A DNA stretch of 5,586 bases from JBDZUZ01 sp040255445 (GTDB lineage Bacteria; Planctomycetota; Phycisphaerae; Phycisphaerales; UBA1924): assembly GCA_040255445.1 (NCBI GenBank), contig JBDZUZ010000204.1:1-5586 (forward strand), given 5' to 3'. The number at the start of each line of letters is the position of its first letter. Within the stretch, counting starts at the first letter, position 1. The position numbers and the translations under genes were made by a program. Below are positions 1-4,883 of this stretch, piece after piece. The notes beneath the pieces are model-generated. The model saw only the letters and a program-made list of their open reading frames with translations. It ran no database searches and had not been told where the DNA came from.

Positions 1-377
1 GGTTGGCGGGGGGCGGGTCTGGGGGTGAGAGCGCGGAGGAGGGTGGTGGCGGCGCGGCGGGTTTCGATGAGGTTGGTTGCCTGCTCGATGACCTTGACCA
101 GGGCGTCCTGGGCGGCGGTGTCGCGGCGGGTGTGCTCGTGGTGGGCGAAGGCGGCGAGGTAGGCGGCGATGTGGGGCTGGTTGGCCCAGTGTGCCGCGGC
201 GGGGAGGGTGAGGCCGGCCGCGCGGGCGAAGGCGGGGAGGTCGAGGCGGTGCTCGAAGAAGAAGAGGGTGATGAGGCGGGCATCCTCAGGGCCAAGGGGC
301 TGAAGGGAGCCGGGGGGCGGGGGTGTGTCCGGGGTGAGCGGGGCGGGCTCGTTCGGTGTGTGATTGGGTGCGACCAT
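1..377 (-). CDS. Hypothetical protein with helix-turn-helix-like segment, partial (C-terminus off left edge)
   Basis: I do not recognise this protein. Reading leftward from an ATG at 377-375, about 125 codons stay open to the window edge, so the C-terminus is missing. The third codon base is almost always C (19 of 20 in one stretch I counted), as expected for a real gene in GC-rich DNA; the long open frame on the plus strand here is its shadow. The first 30 residues are Pro/Thr-rich and probably disordered. A helical part follows with the pattern LPAFARAAGLTLPAAAHW (about residues 50-67), which resembles a helix-turn-helix as in small DNA-binding or terminase-small-subunit-like proteins. After it comes an Ala/His-rich helix and a charged helix (about residues 90-115). 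No Shine-Dalgarno is seen, but a -10-like TATTCT lies 6 nt before the ATG, supporting this start and a leaderless mRNA. The DNA-binding role is inferred from shape only. Confidence 0.6.
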   Translation of the reverse strand, partial: MVAPNHTPNEPAPLTPDTPPPPGSLQPLGPEDARLITLFFFEHRLDLPAFARAAGLTLPAAAHWANQPHIAAYLAAFAHHEHTRRDTAAQDALVKVIEQATNLIETRRAATTLLRALTPRPAPRQ

Positions 378-383
378 GCAGGG

Positions 384-411
384 AGAATAGCATGGAGTTT
401 GGGTTGTGCAA
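384..411 (-). promoter_or_regulatory. Candidate promoter of the left-edge gene
   Basis: On the minus strand TTGCAC (411-406) and TATTCT (389-384) are separated by 16 bp. The -10-like box ends 6 nt before the ATG at 377, so transcription would start at or next to the start codon. The -10 box matches 4 of 6 consensus bases and the -35 box matches only TTG. Confidence 0.4.
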
Positions 412-504
412 GGGTATATTTTCGGATTTTGAGTGGGCTTAAGGATGCGGCTAGGGTGCCGCTCGCGGGTGCGGTAGGGCGGTGCACGCGGGCGGACACT
501 GGGC

Positions 505-522
505 TCGGCGTCGGCGTCGGCG
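505..522. repeat. Three tandem copies of TCGGCG
   Basis: The hexamer TCGGCG occurs three times in perfect tandem in non-coding, GC-rich DNA. It may be a chance simple repeat; no function is suggested. Confidence 0.5.
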
Positions 523-627
523 GGTTAGGTAGGGCGTTGCGGGATCGAGGGGGATGAGCTGCGAGCGACGGTAGTGGAGGATCTCACGCCTATAACGGTG
601 ACTCGTAATGCCCCAGCCTACTCGCAC

Positions 628-660
628 GGCACGAAGGAGGAGCAGGGTCTTGCTCGTGCC
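628..660. repeat. Two-part inverted repeat (hairpin)
   Basis: GGCAC (628-632) can pair with GTGCC (656-660), and after a 7-nt bulge GAGCA (640-644) pairs with TGCTC (651-655) around a 6-nt loop. Alternatively the 7-bp outer arm GGCACGA/TCGTGCC forms alone. No T-run follows, so it is not an obvious intrinsic terminator. Confidence 0.4.
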
Positions 661-698
661 AACTGCTACTCGCGGCCGATGGTGGTATCCGATGCAGC

Positions 699-716
699 GC
701 CTCGCCGTGGCGAGGC
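699..716. repeat. Perfect 7-bp hairpin with 4-nt loop
   Basis: GCCTCGC (699-705) and GCGAGGC (710-716) are perfect inverted copies around the loop CGTG. There is no T-run on either side. It lies about 110 bp upstream of the cyclase-like gene and could be an RNA or DNA structural element, or chance in GC-rich DNA. Confidence 0.5.
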
Positions 717-738
717 AGCGCTCCCGTGTGGTTGCCGC

Positions 739-765
739 TTGATGTAGGGGCGGTCCTGGTAGGAT
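739..765 (+). promoter_or_regulatory. Candidate promoter of the cyclase-like gene
   Basis: TTGATG (739-744) and TAGGAT (760-765) are 15 bp apart, and the -10 box is preceded by TG plus one base (757-758), the extended -10 pattern. Transcription would start near 772, giving a leader of about 54 nt. The spacing is short, so this is weak. Confidence 0.25.
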
Positions 766-810
766 CGACGGCCGGGCACTGGGGGTCGTGCATGGTCAGT
801 TACCTTGGGC

Positions 811-815
811 AAGGA
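811..815 (+). promoter_or_regulatory. Shine-Dalgarno-like AAGGA that favours the ATG at 826
   Basis: AAGGA ends 10 nt before the ATG at 826. The in-frame TTG at 805 has no such site upstream, so the ATG is the better start. The site is short and the spacing slightly long. Confidence 0.35.
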
Positions 816-825
816 ATTGGCGCAG

Positions 826-1731
826 ATGGATGATCCGTATTATCCCGACATTGGAGTCAATGGAGAGAGGCGTCGCACGGAGTTCTCGTACTACGCCGTC
901 GCGTTCTATGATTTGTTGGGGCAGCAGGAGGAGTTGAAAAGTCTAGAGAAGCTTCCAGAAACAGAAGTGGAGATAGAACGGTACCGGACCGCCGCTCAGA
1001 AGACCGCCGGAAGAGTGCGTCAGTTCCGAGAAGTTTTCAATTCTGTAATCGATGGCTTCTTTGAATCGGGCGAGAATTTTGCCGAGTACAACAAAGGGTC
1101 GGAATTCAGTGCGGACTTCGAGCGGCTGTTGTCTATTCGAATTCACCGCAATTTTTTCTCTGATTGCGGGCTGATCTACCTGCGTCTGCCATCCAATCCT
1201 GCCTATGCAGTCCGCAGTTTAGTGTGTATGCTCCAGGGCGTAGCCTTGATGCATATGGGACTTCTCGCGTCTGGAATTGCTGGACGTGGTGCTATTGAAG
1301 TGGCTGTGGGGTGCAATGCGATGCCAAACGAACTGTATGGACCTGCCTTGTCGCGTGTTTATGAAATGGAGAGCCGAAGAGCCAAGTCGCCGCGAATTCT
1401 GGTGGGTGAAGGAATGTTCGGGTTCCTGTCAGCGTTAGAACGAAGTGCCGGACACGAGCCGATAGACCAAATTGCAAAGGAGCATGCAAAGCGACTGATC
1501 CACATGGTATGCCGTGATGAGGATGGTGAACAGATTCTGGATTATTTGGGGCCGCTCATGGCGGAGTTCGGTCGTAGCACTCCAATTCTAAGGCTTTCCG
1601 AAATGGTCTCCCGGATCGCTGTGTTCGCCGCTGCGGAGCGCGAGCGCCTGGCCACGTACCCGAAAATAGCCTCTCGCTATGGTGATTTGTTGAAATACTG
1701 TGAAAAATCTCGGGCACATTGGAAGCACTAG
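826..1731 (+). CDS. Class III nucleotidyl-cyclase-like protein (hypothetical, possible signalling or defence gene)
   Basis: 301 residues from the ATG at 826; a TTG at 805 would add seven. The order of motifs matches the class III adenylate/guanylate cyclase fold: FYDLLG with D29 near the N-terminus, FFSDC with D113, GRGAI (153-157), YGPAL (171-175), an E-x-E helix (180-182) followed by SPRILV (188-193), and DEDG...LDYLG (231-242). D29 and D113 stand where cyclases bind the two metal ions. A charged helical insertion (about 40-100) separates the first two motifs. Where classical cyclases carry Asn and, four residues on, Arg (VNxAxR), this protein has S176 and E180, so normal catalysis is not assured. 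No signal peptide or membrane segment is seen, so it should be cytoplasmic. Base composition is much poorer in GC than the flanking genes, suggesting transfer. The next gene is convergent. The fold assignment is from motif order only; product and role are unknown. It could also be a degenerate, non-catalytic member. Confidence 0.65.
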   Translation: MDDPYYPDIGVNGERRRTEFSYYAVAFYDLLGQQEELKSLEKLPETEVEIERYRTAAQKTAGRVRQFREVFNSVIDGFFESGENFAEYNKGSEFSADFERLLSIRIHRNFFSDCGLIYLRLPSNPAYAVRSLVCMLQGVALMHMGLLASGIAGRGAIEVAVGCNAMPNELYGPALSRVYEMESRRAKSPRILVGEGMFGFLSALERSAGHEPIDQIAKEHAKRLIHMVCRDEDGEQILDYLGPLMAEFGRSTPILRLSEMVSRIAVFAAAERERLATYPKIASRYGDLLKYCEKSRAHWKH

Positions 1732-1757
1732 TGGCGCGATTGGCATCTGTTTTTGAA

Positions 1758-2645
1758 TTAAGTTCGGGGGAGTGCAGTGGCTGAAGCAAAATTGTACTGC
1801 CAGAGCTTAACGAGATATTCTTCGTGAGGATCTACGAGTGGAACAAGATTCCATATCTCGGCAAAGAATGGCGGTGTGGATTGCATTTGCAGTATTGTGT
1901 TCATGAAGTGGATGGTATAAGAACGGAGATTTGAACTCCACCCAAGCCCAGACGTCGAATACATAAGCAAAATCATCCGGTGCTTGACTTCTGGATAGGT
2001 ACGGAGAACTTTCTTTGTCAGTACTGAATGGATTATGTCGGTTGTGCTCTGTTGAACGGAGAGTCCGGCGACTGGCCAGTTTACGCAGCCTGCAGGGGAA
2101 TATCCTGGTTGCAGTGTCGCGGTGATCTGGAAACGTGCGCCATTCGGAAACTTCACGGGATAGATAGTGCAGGGCCGATTCAACGAAGGAGGAGAAGCAC
2201 TGGCCGAGAGTAGGGCTTCGCTGAGTCCAGAAAGGAGTTGGCGTCCTCGCTTGTTCTCTGGATCCGGCAGTATCTCCGTCGATAGGTTGTCGTGTACGAT
2301 AAAATGGAACAATAGATGTCGGTCTTCGACTAACGCTTGTAGGTTGCGCTCGTACATCCTTGCTCTTGCCGAGTACGCTTCAAATGGTCCATCAACCAAT
2401 TCGACGATCTGAACTCCAACTCGTCCGAAGTCTTGTGAGATCAGCAGTGCGTCACTGGGTTCTTCGGTCGTGTCGCAGAGGAGGTAGTCACCAAGTCCAC
2501 GACGGCGTAATCCGTTCGCAAACATCTGCGCGATCGCTCGTTCCAGTTGAACTTTCTCCCTAGGGAGTGATCGCTGGGCAAGGTGCCAGCCTCGACCTCC
2601 TCCTATGCGGAGCACACCAGTCGGGCGTTCCGGTTTCAAGGGCAT
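1758..2645 (-). CDS. Hypothetical protein with weak PD-(D/E)XK nuclease-like signature
   Basis: I do not recognise this protein. 295 residues from the ATG at 2645; a GTG at 2732 would add 29 but would overlap the PPK2 start and has no promoter-like box. Features seen: a GGGRGW turn (15-20), a basic helix (about 30-50), GDYLLC (52-57), then EPSD with D65 followed by the strand VGVQIVEL (76-83, Q79 and E82). This resembles the 'PD ... vGiEiTel' core of some PD-(D/E)XK-like families, but the catalytic Lys is not evident. Further on are YERNLQ (98-103), FIVHDN (115-120), a hydrophobic strand ILLMYS (225-230), and FFAEIW (260-265) near the C-terminus. No signal peptide or membrane helix. It has the same low-GC character as the convergent cyclase-like gene, 26 bp away, so the two probably arrived together. 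It is divergent from PPK2. A nuclease or effector role is inference; the gene itself is well supported by length and composition. Confidence 0.65.
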   Translation of the reverse strand: MPLKPERPTGVLRIGGGRGWHLAQRSLPREKVQLERAIAQMFANGLRRRGLGDYLLCDTTEEPSDALLISQDFGRVGVQIVELVDGPFEAYSARARMYERNLQALVEDRHLLFHFIVHDNLSTEILPDPENKRGRQLLSGLSEALLSASASPPSLNRPCTIYPVKFPNGARFQITATLQPGYSPAGCVNWPVAGLSVQQSTTDIIHSVLTKKVLRTYPEVKHRMILLMYSTSGLGWSSNLRSYTIHFMNTILQMQSTPPFFAEIWNLVPLVDPHEEYLVKLWQYNFASATALPRT

Positions 2646-2650
2646 TTGGA

Positions 2651-2656
2651 AGCGTA
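2651..2656 (-). promoter_or_regulatory. -10-like box TACGCT before the minus-strand gene
   Basis: On the minus strand CTACGCT ends 5 nt before the ATG at 2645, matching the CTAnnnT boxes before three other starts in this window. I see no good -35 box. It supports ATG 2645 over the upstream GTG. Confidence 0.35.
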
Positions 2657-2692
2657 GCAAGCTCTCGTCTGAGGGGCGTGCTCGCGCGGTAC

Positions 2693-2698
2693 TACCCT
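2693..2698 (+). promoter_or_regulatory. -10-like box TACCCT before PPK2
   Basis: CTACCCT ends 5 nt before the ATG at 2704, suggesting a leaderless or very short-leader mRNA. There is no Shine-Dalgarno and the -35 region is weak. Confidence 0.35.
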
Positions 2699-2703
2699 GC
2701 TCA

Positions 2704-3531
2704 ATGCCCACCTCCGACCTCTTCCGCGTCACGCCCGGCTCATCGGTGAAGCTCGCCGCGATTCCTGCGGATGGGACGCCGGGGTTGCCGGATGATGGGG
2801 ATCAGGCGCGCACGCTCGCCGAGGCGGAGCTCATCAAGCACCGCGAGCGGATCATCGACATCCAGTACGACCTGTGGGCGGAGGACAGGCGGGCGCTGTT
2901 GATCGTGCTGCAGGGGATGGACACGAGCGGGAAGGATGGGGCGGTGCGGCATGTGTTCTCGGGGGTGAACCCGCAGGGCTGCCGCGTCTGGAGTTTCAAG
3001 AAGCCTTCGGAAGAGGAAGCCGACCGCGACTTTCTCTGGCGGATCCACCAGCGGGTGCCGCCAAAGGGGGAGATCGGGATCTTCAACCGCTCGCACTACG
3101 AGGATGTGCTGGTGGTGCGGGTACACAACCTCGTGCCCGAGGCCACGTGGCGGCAGCGGTACGACATGATCAATTCGTTCGAGAGTCTCCTGATGGACGG
3201 GCACACGACGATCCTGAAGTTCTTCCTGCACATCTCCAAGAAGGAGCAGAAGGAGCGGCTGCAGGCGCGGCTGGACAACCCGCGGAAGAACTGGAAGTTC
3301 GAGACCGGGGACCTGGAGGAACGGAAGCACTGGGACGAGTACCAGCGGGCGTATGAGGCGGCGCTGGAGAAGTGCTCGACCGCCGCGGCCCCCTGGCACA
3401 TCATCCCGGCGGACCGGAAGTGGTACCGCAACTGGGCGATCGCGGCGGTGGTGCGGGAGACGCTGGAGGCGATGAACCCCAAGCCGCCCTCGCCGCGGGG
3501 GGACCTTTCGAAGGTCCGGATCGAGGACTGA
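2704..3531 (+). CDS. ppk2: Polyphosphate kinase 2 family protein (polyphosphate:nucleotide phosphotransferase, class III-like)
   Basis: 275 residues, a usual length for one-domain PPK2. The enzyme moves phosphate between polyphosphate and nucleotides in the cytoplasm; class III members can phosphorylate AMP as well as ADP. Seen in order: N-terminal FRVTPG (7-12) typical of the family; Walker A GMDTSGKDG (71-79); GVNPQGC (87-93); FLWRIH (110-115); the Walker B region GEIGIFNRSHYEDVL (122-136); LKFFLHISKKEQ (171-182); the lid with WKFETGDLEER (197-207); and APWHIIPADRKWYRN (229-243). All key motifs are intact, and the pattern closely follows the Cytophaga/Deinococcus-type class III enzymes. I chose ATG 2704 because the conserved family sequence begins just after it and a TAnnnT box lies 5 nt upstream; an open frame reaches back to 2605 but has no family-like sequence. 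GC-rich, with mainly G or C third bases. HD-GYP follows after 108 bp. AMP/ADP preference cannot be settled by eye. Confidence 0.95.
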   Translation: MPTSDLFRVTPGSSVKLAAIPADGTPGLPDDGDQARTLAEAELIKHRERIIDIQYDLWAEDRRALLIVLQGMDTSGKDGAVRHVFSGVNPQGCRVWSFKKPSEEEADRDFLWRIHQRVPPKGEIGIFNRSHYEDVLVVRVHNLVPEATWRQRYDMINSFESLLMDGHTTILKFFLHISKKEQKERLQARLDNPRKNWKFETGDLEERKHWDEYQRAYEAALEKCSTAAAPWHIIPADRKWYRNWAIAAVVRETLEAMNPKPPSPRGDLSKVRIED

Positions 3532-3546
3532 AGGCGCGAGACAGGT

Positions 3547-3590
3547 CGGGCCGCGGCGGGCGGCGGACCGCGACTGGGTTCGGCGGCCCG
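3547..3590 (+). terminator. GC-rich inverted repeat after PPK2, possible terminator
   Basis: CGGGCCGC (3547-3554) and GCGGCCCG (3583-3590) are perfect 8-bp inverted copies around a 28-nt loop that contains a smaller GCGG-A-CCGC repeat. It lies 15 bp after the PPK2 stop. No T-run follows, so it is not a classical intrinsic terminator and may be chance in such GC-rich DNA. Confidence 0.25.
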
Positions 3591-3604
3591 CGGCGGGAAT
3601 GGCT

Positions 3605-3631
3605 TTGAGAATCCCCGGGGCGTGCTACCGT
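3605..3631 (+). promoter_or_regulatory. Candidate promoter of the HD-GYP gene
   Basis: TTGAGA (3605-3610) and TACCGT (3626-3631) are 15 bp apart, around a CCCCGGGG palindrome in the spacer. The -10-like box ends 8 nt before the ATG at 3640, so the mRNA would have almost no leader. It suggests HD-GYP is transcribed independently of PPK2. Confidence 0.4.
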
Positions 3632-3639
3632 AACGCCAT

Positions 3640-4296
3640 ATGTCGCCAGAACTTGTGCGTGCCCTTGTCGGTGTGCTGGAGGCCAAGGACCTCTCCACCG
3701 CCGCGCACACGTGGCGGGTGGTGCTGTACACGCGGGCGCTGGCGGAGGAGGCCGGCCTGGATCACGAGTTCGTGAAGCGGCTGACGTACGGCGCTGCGCT
3801 CCACGATGTGGGGAAGATCGAGATCCCCGATGAGATCCTGCAGAAGCCGGGGCGGCTGACGCCGGCCGAGTTCGAGGTGATGAAGACGCACGCCGCGCTG
3901 GGGCACGAGCGGCTGCTGCGGATGGACGAGACGGACCCGGTGTTGCTCGAGCTGGTGCGGCATCACCACGAGCGGTGGGACGGGCTGGGGTACCCGGACA
4001 AGATCGCGGGGAACGCGATCCCGGTGGGGGCGCGGATCTTCTCCGTGATCGACACCTTCGATGCGATGACGAGCCTGCGGCCGTATCGGATGGAAGTGGG
4101 GGAGGCCGCGGCGGATCGCGCGCTCGAGACGCTGCACCGGGGCGTGGGGAGTTCGTACTGGAAGGAAGCGGTCGAGATGTTCGAGCGGCTCTACCGCACG
4201 GGCAGCCTGGGCTGGATCCTCGAGTACTTCAACGATTCGTGCCCGGTACCGGATTACGGCGAGCTGGCGCAGCTGCACAGAATCCGGGGCGGGTGA
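3640..4296 (+). CDS. Stand-alone HD-GYP domain phosphodiesterase (probable cyclic di-GMP hydrolase)
   Basis: 218 residues, essentially one HD-GYP domain with no receiver, GAF or membrane part. This family hydrolyses cyclic di-GMP (some members 3'3'-cGAMP) with a metal centre in the cytoplasm. Seen: AKDLSTAAHTWRV with H23 (15-27); the HD motif ALHDVGKIEIPD (53-64; H55, D56, K59); KTHAALG with H84 (82-88); HHHERWDGLGYP (108-119), which contains the GYP triplet; and GARIFSVIDTFDAMTS (130-145), D138 being the likely further metal ligand, then RPYR (147-150). The usual C-terminal GTxFDP motif is replaced by GVGSSYWKE (168-176), so that part has diverged, while the metal-binding core looks intact. 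No Shine-Dalgarno is seen; the start is supported by family alignment and by a TAnnnT box. Without a sensor domain its input must come from elsewhere. It ends 9 bp from the convergent EVE gene. Confidence 0.93.
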   Translation: MSPELVRALVGVLEAKDLSTAAHTWRVVLYTRALAEEAGLDHEFVKRLTYGAALHDVGKIEIPDEILQKPGRLTPAEFEVMKTHAALGHERLLRMDETDPVLLELVRHHHERWDGLGYPDKIAGNAIPVGARIFSVIDTFDAMTSLRPYRMEVGEAAADRALETLHRGVGSSYWKEAVEMFERLYRTGSLGWILEYFNDSCPVPDYGELAQLHRIRGG

Positions 4297-4305
4297 CTGG
4301 AGCGA

Positions 4306-4731
4306 TTACAGCCCGGCCATCGCCCGCAGCGCGGCATCGATTTCCGGCGGGACGGGCATGACGCTCAGCCGACCCTGACGCACGAGCGCGAAGTCGGCGA
4401 AGCGCTTGTCGGCCTTGATCGCGGCGAGCGTCACCGGTTCGGGGACCTTCTTGACCGGGGCGAGATCAACGACGGGTGTCTTGGGCTCGCTGTCGGCGTT
4501 GAGGCCGGGGTTCTTGGGGTCCTCGTACGCGCCCTTGCTGACGCGGGCGAGGCCGACGATGCGCTTCTCATCCCCCGTGTGGTAGATGAGGACCTCATCG
4601 CCCTTCTTCATGGAGCGCATGTGCTTGAGGGCGGCGGCGTTGGAGACGCCGTCCCAAGTGCACTTCTTGTCCTTCTGGAGCTGGTCGAAGCTGTATTCGG
4701 AGGGTTCGGTCTTGAGGAGGAAGGTGGGCAT
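4306..4731 (-). CDS. EVE domain-containing protein
   Basis: 141 residues, one EVE domain (PUA-like fold, related to thymocyte nuclear protein 1), a family thought to bind modified bases in nucleic acids. Seen: FLLKTEPSEYSFDQL (4-18), WDGVSN (26-31), MKKGDEVLIYHTG (41-53), IVGLARV (58-64), YEDPK (69-73), the acidic strand VVDL (87-90), PVTLAAIKADKRF (99-111), and the hallmark LVRQGRLSVMPV (116-127). The pocket stretch is usually WDGVRNyqARN; here S30 replaces Arg and AAALKH follows, so the ligand may differ. ATG 4731 is chosen because the family always begins just before the KTEP motif and the length then fits; the frame stays open upstream to 4929 without family-like sequence. Third bases are mainly C (13 of the first 20). 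It is convergent with HD-GYP and divergent from the coiled-coil gene. In bacteria EVE proteins occur both as housekeeping genes and near restriction systems; here nothing points to the latter. Confidence 0.92.
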   Translation of the reverse strand: MPTFLLKTEPSEYSFDQLQKDKKCTWDGVSNAAALKHMRSMKKGDEVLIYHTGDEKRIVGLARVSKGAYEDPKNPGLNADSEPKTPVVDLAPVKKVPEPVTLAAIKADKRFADFALVRQGRLSVMPVPPEIDAALRAMAGL

Positions 4732-4883
4732 GGCTGCGGCTCCGGGACGGGCTCGGCACGGGCGGGATTCTCGGACGCTGGGGGCATCTGTCGCGCTCCA
4801 GCATTGTTCGCGGACGCGGGGTTCAGAGGCGGTCCCTTCCGGTCGATACAGGCGTTGCCCATCACCGCCGGAGCGAAGCCGAG
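4732..4883. other. Divergent intergenic region between EVE and coiled-coil genes
   Basis: These 152 bp must hold the promoters of both flanking genes. I see only weak boxes: TTCAGA (4822-4827) and GATACA (4845-4850) with 17 bp between them on the plus strand, and GCGACA ... GAGAAT with 16 bp spacing on the minus strand. Neither gene has the CTAnnnT box next to its start that four other genes in the window show. Confidence 0.3.

Larger units (their letters stand above)
378..825. other. Gene-poor stretch between host DNA and the low-GC pair
   Basis: I find no convincing gene in these 448 bases. The left part (about 430-560) is GC-rich like the host; from about 560 rightward the composition is mixed. 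An open frame on the minus strand (793-590, 67 codons) and a short Arg-rich one on the plus strand (608-742) lack codon bias and recognisable motifs. The stretch holds a short AT-rich patch near 415-427, three copies of TCGGCG, two inverted repeats and a possible promoter, listed separately. No tRNA cloverleaf or TpsiC motif is visible. Confidence 0.5.

Noticed and set aside
3..557. Long plus-strand Gly/Glu-rich open frame
   Set aside because: It is the antisense shadow of the C-ending minus-strand gene at 1-377 and runs into non-coding DNA.
608..742. Plus-strand 44-codon Arg-rich open frame with TATAAC 11 nt before its ATG
   Set aside because: No codon bias or motif, and it covers the two hairpins; most likely chance.
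590..793. Minus-strand open frame of 67 codons upstream of the cyclase-like gene
   Set aside because: Pro/Ser/Arg-rich product with no codon bias, no recognisable motif and no start signal; it reads like non-coding DNA that happens to be open.
1732..1757. T-run (1750-1754) between the convergent island genes as an intrinsic terminator
   Set aside because: No convincing GC-rich stem lies directly before it.
2595..2604. Strong AGGAGG Shine-Dalgarno-like match on the minus strand inside the unknown gene
   Set aside because: No in-frame ATG, GTG or TTG lies 5-12 nt downstream, and conserved-looking sequence begins before it.
584..2735. TCACGCC present at both ends of the low-GC region as a possible target-site or att repeat
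   Set aside because: Only 7 bases match, which is expected by chance in GC-rich DNA; no longer direct repeat was found.
2704..4296. PPK2, HD-GYP and the cyclase-like gene as one nucleotide-signalling cluster
   Set aside because: PPK2 and HD-GYP are 108 bp apart with separate promoter-like boxes and host composition; nothing beyond proximity links them to the low-GC pair.
4281..4316. 5-bp inverted repeat spanning the HD-GYP/EVE stops as a bidirectional terminator
   Set aside because: Short stem, 23-nt loop and no T-run.
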